NCBI RefSeq assembly: GCF_016864555.1 | Contig: NZ_CP044011.1 | Span: 973,001-1,037,000, forward strand | Length of the DNA: 64,000 nucleotides | Reading direction: 5' to 3' | Source of the DNA: Sinorhizobium sp. BG8 | GTDB lineage: Bacteria; Pseudomonadota; Alphaproteobacteria; Rhizobiales; Rhizobiaceae | Shown: positions 35,450 to 44,454 of the stretch, one piece after another | How positions within the stretch are numbered: position 1 is the first letter of the stretch | Layout of the letters: each line of letters begins with the position of its first letter | Notes under the pieces: generated by a model | What the model was told of the DNA's origin: nothing | Databases searched by the model: none | Seen by the model: the letters and a program-made list of their open reading frames with translations, nothing else | Position numbers and translations under genes: made by a program

Positions 35450-37050
35450 ATGAGCATGTTTTCGGACAACGATTCGCCCTCGAACCTCGCCGAGTATTCT
35501 GTCTCGGAGCTATCCGGCTCGATCAAGCGCACGGTGGAACAGGCATTCGATCACGTTCGCGTTCGCGGCGAGATTTCCGGCTATCGCGGTCCGCATTCCT
35601 CCGGCCATGCCTACTTCTCGCTGAAGGACGACCGTGCGCGCATTGACGCGGTCATCTGGAAGGGCAGCTTCTCGCGGCTCAGGTTCAAGCCGGAGGAGGG
35701 CATGGAGGTGATCGCCACCGGCAAGATCACCACCTTCCCTGGGTCCTCGAAGTACCAGATCGTTATCGAGGCGCTCGAACCGGCGGGGGCGGAGCGTTGA
35801 TGGCGCTTCTCGAGGAGCGCCGCAGGAAGCTTGCGGCCGAAGGACTGTTCGAACAGGAGCGCAAGCGGTCGCTGCCATTCATGCCCCGCGTGATCGGTGT
35901 CGTCACGTCGCCTACGGGCGCTGTCATTCGCGATATCCTGCACCGAATTTCGGATCGTTTCCCCGTCCATGTCATCGTCTGGCCGGTCAAGGTGCAGGGC
36001 GATGGGTCCGGCGAGGAGGTGGCGGCGGCAATCGACGGCTTCAATGCGCTGGCGGGAGATCCGCTTTTGCCTCGTCCGGATGTGCTGATAGTCGCGAGGG
36101 GAGGGGGAAGTCTCGAGGACCTCTGGAGCTTCAACGACGAAATTGTGGTCCGGGCCGCTGCCCGCTCGACAATTCCGCTGATTTCGGCAGTTGGTCACGA
36201 GACCGACTGGACGCTCATCGACCATGCCGCCGACCGCCGTGCTCCGACACCTACGGGCGCTGCCGAGATGGCCGTGCCGGTGAAGGCGGACCTGGAGGCA
36301 CAGGTGGCGGCCCTGTCCGCCCGTCTCAAGGCAGCCGCCAATCGCCAGATGGAGACGCGCCGGCAGGGCCTGCGCGCCCTGACGAGAGCGCTTCCGTCGC
36401 TTGATCAACTGCTCGCGCTGCCCCGCCGCCGCTTTGACGAAGCCTCAAACGGGCTCGGGCGCGGGCTGCAGATGAACACCGCAAACAAGCGGCGCTCCTT
36501 CGAACGGATTTCCGCTCATCTGAGACCCGATGTGCTGTCCAACCGGATTGCGCAGCGCCGCCAGCTTGTGGCGGATGCGGCCCGGCGTGCCGAACGCGTG
36601 ATCGAGCGCAGGATCGACCAGTTGAGGGCGCGGGTCTCCTCCTTCGATGCCGCGCTGAGGGCAATCCCCGCACGCATTGCAGGGCAGACCGGCCGCTCGC
36701 GGGACCGGCTAAACGGCCTCGCGGGACGGGCGGAGACGGCACTTCTGGGCACGCTGGCGCGCCGTCGCGCCCTGGTCGTCGCGCAGGATCGGGTGTTGCA
36801 GTCGCTCTCCTACCGCAATGTTCTCAACCGTGGCTATGCTCTGGTCCGCGACGAGCATGGACATTCGGTGAACGCGGCAGCCGCCCTTTCCCCGGGCATG
36901 GCAATCGCGATCGAGTTTGCGGATGGCAGCGTCGATGCCGTTACCGGCAAGGACGGAGCGCCGCCGGCCGATCGTTCACCGAAGGCGAAGGCGGCAAAGA
37001 CCCCGGGTTCTCCGACGCCTGGCCCGCCGAAGCAGGGCTCGTTGTTCTGA
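35450..37050 (+). pseudogene. xseA: Exodeoxyribonuclease VII large subunit, frame broken by a 1-base deletion
   Basis: The first frame (35450-35800) gives the OB-fold nucleic-acid-binding domain ([27 protein letters not shown]) and ends ALEPAGAER. The second frame takes over at about 35797 with [18 protein letters not shown] and the catalytic core ([41 protein letters not shown]) to GSLF. Adding one G in GGGGGCGG (35785-35792) joins them into 533 residues, the normal length. The enzyme with XseB degrades single-stranded DNA. The intact remainder argues for a sequence error. Confidence 0.9.
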
Positions 37051-37090
37051 GAAGGCTTGCCGTTGCCGCTCGTTCAGGAGGCAACCGCGT

Positions 37091-37870
37091 TCATTCAGCG
37101 ACTTGCTGCCTTTGCAGCTCGCCGGGCGTAATTCCGAATACTGCGCGAAAGGCCGCGACGAACGCGCTCGCAGAGGCATAACCGCAGTCGGCCGCCAGAA
37201 CTTTTACAGGGCAACCCCGTAGCAGAGGTTCGACTGCCGCGAACAACACCACTTTCTGCCGCCAACGCCGAAAGGTAAGGCCGGTCGCCGCCAGAACCCG
37301 TCGTTGCAGCGTGCGCGGCGAGACCGCGAGCCGTGCCGCGCATTCGGAAAGGTCGATATCACGGCCGCTTCCGGCCAGCCATTCTTCCTGGAGACGCGCC
37401 AGCGCCCTGTCGGAGGGAATGGCGAGTGTGCCGTGAAGGCGTTGCGTCGGGCGGAGGCGATCGAAAAGTACTTCCACGAGCCGGCCATGCGCGGCATCTG
37501 CCAGATCCGGCACGCCCGCCTCCGCTGCCGTGCGAATGAGTTCGCGCTCGAGAGGTCCGAGCCCCAGCACCCGTGGACGATTGCCGAGCGAGGAGGCGTA
37601 TGCCGGTTCGATGTAGAGATTGAGGGCGGTTCGCCGCGTCGTCGCGCTAAGGCGGTGGAGCAGGTCCCCTGGTATCCACGCCGCTTGATCCCTTCCCAGG
37701 ACAAAGGTGGAGCCGCCGGCCGTGACGCGCAACGGTGCGTCCGGACAATAGGCGATCTGACCGCGCCGATGGCTGTGCGGAGGCGGCGAAGCAGCCGTTT
37801 CGAACGTGGCCTTGTACCCCACGATGCGCTGACTGCCGTCTTCGAAGCCGGCTATCGGGTCCACTCGCAT
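37091..37870 (-). CDS. AraC family transcriptional regulator
   Basis: 259 residues: an N-terminal cupin-like sensor (PPHSHRRGQIAYCPDAPLRV) and a C-terminal double HTH (LAVSPRTLQRRVLAATGLTFRRWRQ and VKVLAADCGYASASAFVAAFRAVFGITPGE). The start at 37870 gives MRVDPIAGFED; the 87 residues upstream are shadow. It is divergent from the TauE/SafE gene, 93 bp away, which it may control. The effector is unknown. Confidence 0.82.
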   Translation of the reverse strand: MRVDPIAGFEDGSQRIVGYKATFETAASPPPHSHRRGQIAYCPDAPLRVTAGGSTFVLGRDQAAWIPGDLLHRLSATTRRTALNLYIEPAYASSLGNRPRVLGLGPLERELIRTAAEAGVPDLADAAHGRLVEVLFDRLRPTQRLHGTLAIPSDRALARLQEEWLAGSGRDIDLSECAARLAVSPRTLQRRVLAATGLTFRRWRQKVVLFAAVEPLLRGCPVKVLAADCGYASASAFVAAFRAVFGITPGELQRQQVAE

Positions 37871-37963
37871 GTTGTCATCCCGGCGATAGTGACTGTCATC
37901 TCCGCAACACCGGCTGGGGTCGAAATGCCCTAGGGTCAAATCCCAGACCTGAGCGGAGGTGAT

Positions 37964-38689
37964 ATGAACAGCATGGAGACGGCACTTCTGGCAAGCGCCG
38001 GGATCGCGGGAGGCTTCTGCAATGCCATTGCCGGAGGCGGTACCTTCTTCACACTGCCTGCTCTGCTTCTCGCCGGTCTTCCGCCGGTCGTGGCAGGCGC
38101 CACGAGCGCTGTGGCGATCTGGCCGGGGCATGCCGTCGCTCTGGCGAGTTATGGCAGAGTGGGAGGAGGAGGCACCCTTTCGGGCAATCTCGTCACGATC
38201 GGAGGTGCGGTCGCCGGCGCCGGACTGCTGATCCTCGCGGGAGATGAGATATTCCGCGCACTCGTTCCCTGGCTGATCCTCGCCGCGACCCTGCTCTTCG
38301 TGGCCGCGCCCCGTGTCAGGGCCGTGGTGGCCAAACGGTCCGGGGCCTTCCGCGCATGGCGGCTCGGAGATTTCACCGTCGCCGTCTACGGCGGCTACTT
38401 CGGCGCCGGGCTCGGCATTCTCCTGCTTGCCCTGCTGACTGCCCAGGGGACGAGGGACCTGCGGGATGCAAATGCCGCAAAGAACGTCCGGGCCACGCTG
38501 ATCTCATCGGTCGCGGTTGCGATTTTCATTGCGACTGGCAATGTCGCCTGGCGAGAAGGAGCCGTCGTGCTCGCGGGCGCCATTGCGGGTGGATACCTGG
38601 GCGGAAGGCTGACGCGGCTTGTCAGCGCAGATCTGCTGCGGCTCGGCGTTGTTGTCGTGGGGGTTGCGCTCTTCGTCGCCTATCTATGA
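37964..38689 (+). CDS. TauE/SafE family membrane transporter
   Basis: 241 residues with about seven membrane helices and the family repeat: AGGFCNAIAGGGTFFTLPAL near the N-terminus and GDFTVAVYGGYFGAGLGILLLALL in the middle. Such proteins export sulfite or sulfonates or carry other anions. GGAGGTGAT directly precedes the ATG. The last 6 bp overlap the convergent MarR gene. The substrate is not predictable from sequence. Confidence 0.8.
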   Translation: MNSMETALLASAGIAGGFCNAIAGGGTFFTLPALLLAGLPPVVAGATSAVAIWPGHAVALASYGRVGGGGTLSGNLVTIGGAVAGAGLLILAGDEIFRALVPWLILAATLLFVAAPRVRAVVAKRSGAFRAWRLGDFTVAVYGGYFGAGLGILLLALLTAQGTRDLRDANAAKNVRATLISSVAVAIFIATGNVAWREGAVVLAGAIAGGYLGGRLTRLVSADLLRLGVVVVGVALFVAYL

Positions 38690-39202
38690 CCCATCGGTCT
38701 TTGAAGGGGGTGTCGATGGATCCTCGAACACCGAGAGAAATTTGCCGAGAAGGGTATCAAGGGTCGAGCGCTCGTCTTTGGTAAGGGCCTCGACGAGCCG
38801 GTGTTGATTGGCCACATGGGCGGTCACGGCCCGGTCAACGAGTTCAAGACCTGCGGGGGTGAGCCCGATGATGACGCTGCGACGGTCGTCCGGATTGTGC
38901 AGGCGTTCGATGAGGCCGGATTTTTCCAGTTGATCGAGGCGGTTGGTCATCGTGCCGGACGTGACCATGGTCATCGCGGCCAGATCCGAGGGCGACAATC
39001 GGTACGGAGCCCCGGAGCGGCGGAGCGTTGCAAGGACATCGAAGCCGGACGCCGACAGCGAGAAATCTGCGAGTGCCTTCTCGATCTCGCGCTGTAGATG
39101 CATCCGCAGGCGCGCGAGACGGCCCATCAACCCCATCGGGGCGATGTCCAGATCCGGACGTTCGGCACTCCACTGCGCAAGAATTCTGTCGACGTGATCC
39201 AT
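38684..39202 (-). CDS. MarR family transcriptional regulator
   Basis: 172 residues from ATG at 39202 (MDHVDRILAQW); a TTG at 39220 would add six. The winged helix includes LSPSDLAAMTMVTSGTMTNRLDQLEKSGLIERLHNPDDRRSV. It is divergent from the EamA gene, and two identical 18-bp palindromes fill the gap between them. A ligand-released repressor of itself and of the exporter is the natural reading. Confidence 0.87.
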   Translation of the reverse strand: MDHVDRILAQWSAERPDLDIAPMGLMGRLARLRMHLQREIEKALADFSLSASGFDVLATLRRSGAPYRLSPSDLAAMTMVTSGTMTNRLDQLEKSGLIERLHNPDDRRSVIIGLTPAGLELVDRAVTAHVANQHRLVEALTKDERSTLDTLLGKFLSVFEDPSTPPSKTDGS

Positions 39203-39222
39203 GGGATGACTATCGCTCAAAT

Positions 39223-39266
39223 TATCTTGACGTCAAGATAGAATGAGATATCTTGACGTCAAGATA
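39223..39266. promoter_or_regulatory. Two tandem 18-bp palindromic operators in the marR/eamA gap
   Basis: TATCTTGACGTCAAGATA occurs twice, at 39223-39240 and 39249-39266, each a perfect palindrome, with centres 26 bp apart. This is the size and symmetry expected for MarR dimers. The first copy ends 21 bp before the marR ATG. Confidence 0.85.
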
Positions 39267-39357
39267 ACTCTCTGGCGGCTGCACCAAGATCGCAGTTGGC
39301 TGGAGTGTGCGACGGGCGTGCAGCCCTCCATTTGACAGCGCGACAACAGGACATCCC

Positions 39358-40257
39358 ATGGGACGACGAACCGATATCATGCTGACGGCCGTTGCTCCGG
39401 CCGTGTGGGGCAGCACCTACATCGTCACCACCGAACTGTTACCCCAAGGCTATCCGTTGACGGTTGCCATGTTGCGGGCGCTTCCGGCCGGCCTTCTGCT
39501 ACTGGCTCTGGTTCGAAGGCTGCCTAAGGGCATTTGGTGGGTCCGCGCCTTCCTGTTGGGCGCCCTGAATTTCTCGTTCTTCTGGGCCATGCTCTTTGTC
39601 TCGGCCTATCGGCTGCCGGGTGGGGTGGCTGCGACCGTCGGCGCCATCCAGCCGTTGATCGTCATTCTGCTGTCGCGCATCATCCTCGGTTCGCCTGTGC
39701 GGGCACTGTCCGTGCTGGCCGGCGTGGCAGGTATTGGCGGGGTAGCCCTGCTGGTGCTGACGCCGCACGCGAAGCTCGATTTCGTCGGTGTCGTTGCGGG
39801 GCTCGCCGGTGCCCTTTCCATGGCGTTCGGCACGGTGCTCACGCGACGCTGGCAGCCGCCCGTGACGCCGCTTGTCTACACCGCCTGGCAGCTTGCGGCG
39901 GGCGGGATCATGCTGGTGCCTGCTGCACTTCTACTGGAGCCGGCGCTGCCGGCTCCGACGGCCGCCAATCTGGTCGGCTTCGCCTATCTCGGCCTCGTCG
40001 GCGGCGCGCTCACCTACATTCTCTGGTTCCGGGGGCTGTCGCGGCTCGAACCCTCGGCTGTTTCGCCCCTCGGCTTCCTGAGCCCGCTGGTCGCCGTCCT
40101 CCTTGGCTGGGGCTTGCTTGGACAGACCCTTGCCCTCCTCCAGATCCTGGGAATGGCGATCGTTCTCGGCGGCGTCTGGCTCAGCCAGCGCGCGCAGATG
40201 GCAGCGCCGGCAATGCCGCGTTCTCCCCGCCTCGATGCATGTCTTCCGAAACCGTGA
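39358..40257 (+). CDS. EamA family transporter
   Basis: 299 residues with ten hydrophobic segments and two EamA repeats (AVWGSTYIVTTELLP at the start; SRLEPSAVSPLGFLSPLVAVLLGW near the end). The start at 39358 (MGRRTDIM) is preferred to the upstream TTG-type extension. It is an inner-membrane exporter of the drug/metabolite superfamily. The divergent MarR gene and shared palindromes suggest induction by a small aromatic or drug-like compound; the ligand is unknown. Confidence 0.82.
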   Translation: MGRRTDIMLTAVAPAVWGSTYIVTTELLPQGYPLTVAMLRALPAGLLLLALVRRLPKGIWWVRAFLLGALNFSFFWAMLFVSAYRLPGGVAATVGAIQPLIVILLSRIILGSPVRALSVLAGVAGIGGVALLVLTPHAKLDFVGVVAGLAGALSMAFGTVLTRRWQPPVTPLVYTAWQLAAGGIMLVPAALLLEPALPAPTAANLVGFAYLGLVGGALTYILWFRGLSRLEPSAVSPLGFLSPLVAVLLGWGLLGQTLALLQILGMAIVLGGVWLSQRAQMAAPAMPRSPRLDACLPKP

Positions 40258-40332
40258 AGCGGGCAGTGGGCTAGGACCTCAAGGACATAAGCCTGCAGAG
40301 TAGTGGCTGGGCTTGAGGGATCCCGGTAAGCC

Positions 40333-41126
40333 TCATGCCACTCCCTGTGCCGCCTTTTTCCACGCCGCGTTGAGCCCCTGAAGATCGGCGTAGCGATGTC
40401 CTCGTCGATCATCGTGGCAAGGCCAGCTGCGGTCGTGCCGCGATGCTCCATGAAGGTATCGATGATATCCGCAGGGCTCGCTTCGGACTCCGCGATGAGC
40501 ATGCTCGCACCCAGGAAAAGCTGGCGCACCGCCGCGTCGGCGGCTTCCGGATCGATCCCCACCTCCACCGCGTGGCGGATCATCGCGTCGGCGAAGAGAG
40601 CGAGAAAAGCAGGCCCGGACCCCGTGAGGGCGGTGTAGTAGTCAAGCTCGGCTTCATCAGCGATAAGCTGCGACCTGCCCGACGCGGAGAATAGCCGATG
40701 GGCGAAATCGGCTTCCTCGTCCGTTACGCTGTCCGTTGCGAACCAGGGCGTGAAGGAGAGGCGCTGCTCGGCGCAGGCATTCGGCATCGCGCGGATGATC
40801 CGTTCCGACCCGAAGCGCTCTTCCAGCTCATCGATGTCGATACCCGCCATTACGGAAATCACAAGCTTGTCGGAGAGGTCTAGGTCTATGTCGTCGAGCT
40901 GCGCCGGCCTGACGGAAAGCATGACCACATCGCACATCGATGCGAGCAGTTCGTTGTCCGACACGAGGCGGATGGCCGGCCAGGAACCGAAGCCGTCCGC
41001 ACTGCCCGAGCGGGAGGACAATACCAGCCGCGACGGCGATACCACGCCCTCCACGATGGCTGGGCGAAGGAGCGCTCCCGCCAGCCAGCCACCGCCTCCT
41101 ATGACGCCGAAGGTCGTCAAACCCAT
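40333..41126 (-). pseudogene. Pyrroline-5-carboxylate reductase-like protein, C-terminal frameshift
   Basis: From 41126 the frame gives an NAD(P)-binding start (FGVIGGGGWLAGALL), VMLSVRPAQLDDI, RAMPNACAEQ and the dimer helix LTGSGPAFLALFADAM up to DEDIATPIFRG near 40377. It then runs into unrelated Arg-rich sequence to 40014. One extra base in the CCCC run at 40374-40377 (+ strand) gives FRGLNAAWKKAAQGVA and a stop at 40333, 264 residues in all, the usual size. It converts pyrroline-5-carboxylate to proline or a similar imine. It overlaps the aminopeptidase gene by 10 bp. Confidence 0.75.
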
Positions 41127-42370
41127 TCCCCTCCACGCATGACGCGGACGCGGGTGCCGTCCGGCTTGATGCCGTCGATATCGACCTTGTCCGAACCGAT
41201 CATCCAGTCGATGTGGATGAGGCTGGAGTTGCCACCCTGCGACTTGATCTGCTCCTCCGTGAGCTTGGCCCCGTCGAGGAAGCACTTGGAATAGCATTGC
41301 CCGAGCGCGATATGGCAGGAGGCGTTCTCGTCGAAGAGCGTGTTGTAGAACAGGATGCCGCTCGCCGAGATCGGGGAGGAGTGCGGCACCAGCGCGACTT
41401 CGCCGAGCCGGCGTGCGCCCTCGTCCGTGTCGAGCACCTTCTGCAGGACCGCCTCTCCCTTGGAGGCCTTGGCCTCGACTATTCTTCCGCCCTCGAAGCG
41501 CACCTGTATGTCGTCAATGAGCGTGCCCTGATGGGAGAGCGGCTTCGTCGACGAAACAAAACCCTCGGCGCGCAATGCATGCGGGGTCGTGAACACTTCC
41601 TCGGTCGGAATGTTCGGGTTGCAGGTGATGCCGTTCTTGGCGGTTGAGGCGCCGCCATGCCATTCGTGACCGTCGGCGAGACCGAGCGTGAGGTCGGTGC
41701 CTGGTCCCTTAAAGTGCAGCGCCGCGAAGCGCTCCTCGTTCAGCCAGGATGAACGCTTTCTCAGGTTTGCGTTGTGGGCCTCCCAGGCGGAGATCGGGTC
41801 GTCCTGATCGACGCGAGACGCGGCGAAGATGGCATCCGCGAGCTTGCCGACGGCGATTTCTGCCGGATCATCGGGGAACACCTGGCGTGCCCAGGAGGGG
41901 TTCGGATAGGAAACGATGTTCCAGTTGATGTCGAAATTGGAGATCTTCTCGAGCGCCGGCTTGTAGGCCATGGAATTGGCCTTGTTCGCCCGGGCGACCT
42001 TGGCTGGATCCTCACCGGAAAGCAGCATCGGATTGTCGCCGGCGATCGCAAGGCGCGCCGCATTGTTGGCATAGGCTTTCGCCATTCCCTCGTAGAGCCA
42101 GTCCGTGGCCCTGTCGAAGCTCTCGTCCGGCCCGTAGCGGTACCGCGAAAGCGTCGCATCCTCGTCGGAGTAGAATGTGGTCACGAGGCCGGCGCCTGCG
42201 AGATAGGCGTGCTTCGTGATCAGCCGGGCGAGCGGAAGCGCGTTCACCGGTGCAGTCATGACCAGATCCTGCCCCTTCTGGAGGCGAAGGCCGATCTTCA
42301 CCGCGACTTCCGCAAGCTTTTCAAGCCTTTCGGGATCAACGGGTGCTGGGGAATTTGCCGGATAGGTCAT
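41117..42370 (-). CDS. M29 family metallo-aminopeptidase
   Basis: 417 residues starting MTYPANSPAPVDPERLEKLAEVAVKIGL. It has the M29 (AmpS/PepS) pattern with VMTAPVNALPLARLITKHAY, GPGTDLTLGLADGHEWHGG, CNPNIPTEEVFTTPH (metal ligands) and HIDWMIGS near the C-terminus. It removes N-terminal residues from peptides in the cytoplasm. The 64-residue extension to 42562 is rejected. The ProC-like gene overlaps its 3' end and is probably co-transcribed. Confidence 0.87.
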   Translation of the reverse strand: MTYPANSPAPVDPERLEKLAEVAVKIGLRLQKGQDLVMTAPVNALPLARLITKHAYLAGAGLVTTFYSDEDATLSRYRYGPDESFDRATDWLYEGMAKAYANNAARLAIAGDNPMLLSGEDPAKVARANKANSMAYKPALEKISNFDINWNIVSYPNPSWARQVFPDDPAEIAVGKLADAIFAASRVDQDDPISAWEAHNANLRKRSSWLNEERFAALHFKGPGTDLTLGLADGHEWHGGASTAKNGITCNPNIPTEEVFTTPHALRAEGFVSSTKPLSHQGTLIDDIQVRFEGGRIVEAKASKGEAVLQKVLDTDEGARRLGEVALVPHSSPISASGILFYNTLFDENASCHIALGQCYSKCFLDGAKLTEEQIKSQGGNSSLIHIDWMIGSDKVDIDGIKPDGTRVRVMRGGEWV

Positions 42371-42467
42371 GACGTGCCTGCTTTGCTGATGTGCCAGTTC
42401 GATTCTCGGCCGGCATTCGCTGCCGGCAAGTGCTCCAGCGCAAAATTGAAGGCGAACGATCGCCCGG

Positions 42468-43361
42468 TCAAGCGCCGAGAGCGGCACTGACGGCAGCGAT
42501 GTTGCTTTGGTGCACGTCCTCGTAGGGTGCAAAGTATATGATCGCCCCGGAGGCGGCTTCATCGGCGATGAATGTCTTCAGGCTGGACTCGACCGCTCTC
42601 GCTTGTGCGACGTCCGCGCAAAGGCGCGTGAGGTAAGAGCGGTTCGCATCGATCAAACCGGTCGTATAGCCGCCAGCGGCAATGCGCTCCCGGTCGCCGT
42701 GGGCCGGCAGGATCCTGTCGATCGGCCATTGTCTGAGCCGTTCAAGCTCGCGAACATGCGTCGCGATCTCGGCCGGTTCTGCAATATAGGTGACGGTATC
42801 TTCCAGCGTGTCGCCCGCGAGCAGCAGCTTTTGATCGGGCAGCCAGATGACATTGCCATCAGCGCTATGGATTGCGAAGTGATGCAGTTCGACGCGACGT
42901 CCGCCGACCGTGAGCGCAAGGCTTCCTTCGAAAAGGTGCGTAGGCATGACGAGGGGCGATATCGGCGGGTTTGCGGATTCGATTCTGTTCCGGTTCTCCG
43001 CAAGCTTCTCGCCGGTCAGTCGCAAGGCGATGATCTCGCAGTCGGAAAAGATGGCGTTGCCGGCCACGTGATCCTTGTGCCAATGACTCAGCACCACCCG
43101 AATTCTGCGTACCCCCAGCGCTTCGATGTGCCTGCGTATCGCGCGGGCGTGATCGAGTGAAATGTGTGTGTCGTGGACGATCGCCTCGTCCCGGTCGACG
43201 ATCGCATAGGAAGCGACGCCAAGCGAGTAGGCTCCGTCATCAAGCCAGTTCGCACCGTCGGAATGCAGTCGCTTGCCGGGTACCCGGCCGTCATAATAGG
43301 CAAAAATGCCGGGATACGGCTCGAGGATTGAAAGCGTGGTGGTGAGGTCGGGCGTATCCAT
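42468..43361 (-). CDS. MBL-fold metallo-hydrolase
   Basis: 297 residues with the metallo-beta-lactamase signature H93-W-H95-K-D97-H98 (VVLSHWHKDHVAGN), a later Asp in LLLAGDTLED and His in LPAHGDRE. Hydrolysis of a thioester, lactone or similar bond at a binuclear metal site is expected, but the substrate is unknown. ATG at 43361 follows the ybaK stop with one base between (TGACATG); a TTG at 43370 is possible. It forms a unit with ybaK. Confidence 0.8.
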   Translation of the reverse strand: MDTPDLTTTLSILEPYPGIFAYYDGRVPGKRLHSDGANWLDDGAYSLGVASYAIVDRDEAIVHDTHISLDHARAIRRHIEALGVRRIRVVLSHWHKDHVAGNAIFSDCEIIALRLTGEKLAENRNRIESANPPISPLVMPTHLFEGSLALTVGGRRVELHHFAIHSADGNVIWLPDQKLLLAGDTLEDTVTYIAEPAEIATHVRELERLRQWPIDRILPAHGDRERIAAGGYTTGLIDANRSYLTRLCADVAQARAVESSLKTFIADEAASGAIIYFAPYEDVHQSNIAAVSAALGA

Positions 43362-43362
43362 G

Positions 43363-43836
43363 TCAGGCAACCACTGCGGCGGCCACCGCCCTCAACGCTG
43401 CCTGCGCATCCGTCGGAGCAAGCCGAACCTGGAGACCGCGCTGGCCGCCGTTCATGTAGATCGCGTCGTGGGCGAGCGCCTCTATCTCGATCGCGGTCGG
43501 CACGGTCCTTCTCTGGCCGAAGGGGCTGATACCGCCCACGTGATAACCGGTGAGCCGTTCCGCATCTGCCGGTTTCATCATGCTGGCTGCCTTGCCTTTG
43601 AAAGCGGCGGCCAGTTTCTTCATGCTGACCTCGCGGTCGGAAGGGACGATGACGCAGACCGGCTTTCCGTCGACCTCAGCCATCAGAGTCTTCAATACCT
43701 TCGACGGCGATTCCCCAAGCGCCTCGGCCGCCTGGATCCCGACCTTGTCCGCTGTCGGATCATAGTCGTAGGTGTGGACCGTGAAGGCGACCTTCGCTTT
43801 TTCGAGGGCCTGGGTGGCGCGTGTTGTCTTGGACAT
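43363..43836 (-). CDS. ybaK: Cys-tRNA(Pro) deacylase YbaK/EbsC family
   Basis: 157 residues of the YbaK fold: VHTYDYDP, SKVLKTLMAEVDGKPVCVIVPSDREVSMKKLAAAF and a GGISPFGQRRTVPTAIE block. The Lys in KVLKTLM corresponds to the conserved active-site region. It clears Cys mischarged on tRNA-Pro in trans. It lies 87 bp downstream of the soxG-type gene on the same strand and shows no functional link to it. Confidence 0.88.
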   Translation of the reverse strand: MSKTTRATQALEKAKVAFTVHTYDYDPTADKVGIQAAEALGESPSKVLKTLMAEVDGKPVCVIVPSDREVSMKKLAAAFKGKAASMMKPADAERLTGYHVGGISPFGQRRTVPTAIEIEALAHDAIYMNGGQRGLQVRLAPTDAQAALRAVAAAVVA

Positions 43837-43923
43837 GGCGAGACCGGAGATATGCTGATCGGACGCCTATGCCTGCCGGAAAGCCGGAGGTCTTGTCAAT
43901 GGTGCGCGTATTCGGATAGCCGG

Positions 43924-44454
43924 CTAAAGATATTCGCCGGCCATCGTAACGAGGTCCTCCCACAAGGTTTCGGCGAAGCTGCGCGTCACGATGATTTCAA
44001 ACGCATTGTCCTGCATCCGCGTTACATGCGTCGAAAGATGCCCGATCATCGTCGTCACCGACTTTCCGACCGGAAAATTGGACGGGGCGAGATCGACGGG
44101 CATTCCCTTGGCGAGCACCGCTTCCACTGCCTCGCCCTCGATGAGGATCCGCACGCGCCCATGGCTCTGGTCGACAATTGCGGCCTTGCCCGAAAGCGCG
44201 GCGCCGAGATCGTCGATCGCCTGCGCAGAAAGCGCGGACGTCGTGACGAGAAGCCATTGGCCAGGGCCGGCCGCACGAACGGCGTTGCTCTCCTGACCGG
44301 CAGCTTTCGCAAGGATCGCAGACAGATCGCCGGCATCGGCGGAAGCGATCACCAGGAGGATCGTCTCCTCCGGGAGGGACTGGAGCCGGATCAAATCCCC
44401 CACGGCTGACCGGTTGTCGAGAACGGGTCGGGTCTTGAGCGCGATATCAGGCAT
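43924..44454 (-). CDS. soxG: Sarcosine oxidase gamma-type subunit / N-methylglutamate dehydrogenase subunit D
   Basis: 176 residues from MPDIALKTRPVL at 44454, overlapping the soxA stop by 8 bp. The sequence has the SoxG pattern with GDLIRLQSLPEE, AAGPGQWLLVTT and NFPVGKSVTTMIGHLS. It is the smallest non-catalytic subunit of a heterotetrameric flavoenzyme. In the N-methylglutamate pathway the same gene is called mgdD. It is the last gene of the four-gene unit. Confidence 0.85.
   Translation of the reverse strand: MPDIALKTRPVLDNRSAVGDLIRLQSLPEETILLVIASADAGDLSAILAKAAGQESNAVRAAGPGQWLLVTTSALSAQAIDDLGAALSGKAAIVDQSHGRVRILIEGEAVEAVLAKGMPVDLAPSNFPVGKSVTTMIGHLSTHVTRMQDNAFEIIVTRSFAETLWEDLVTMAGEYL

Noticed and set aside
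35783-35800. Programmed frameshifting in xseA, pheT or the glycosyltransferase
   Set aside because: No slippery heptamer of the X-XXY-YYZ type with a downstream structure is visible, and five similar breaks in unrelated genes point to sequence error.
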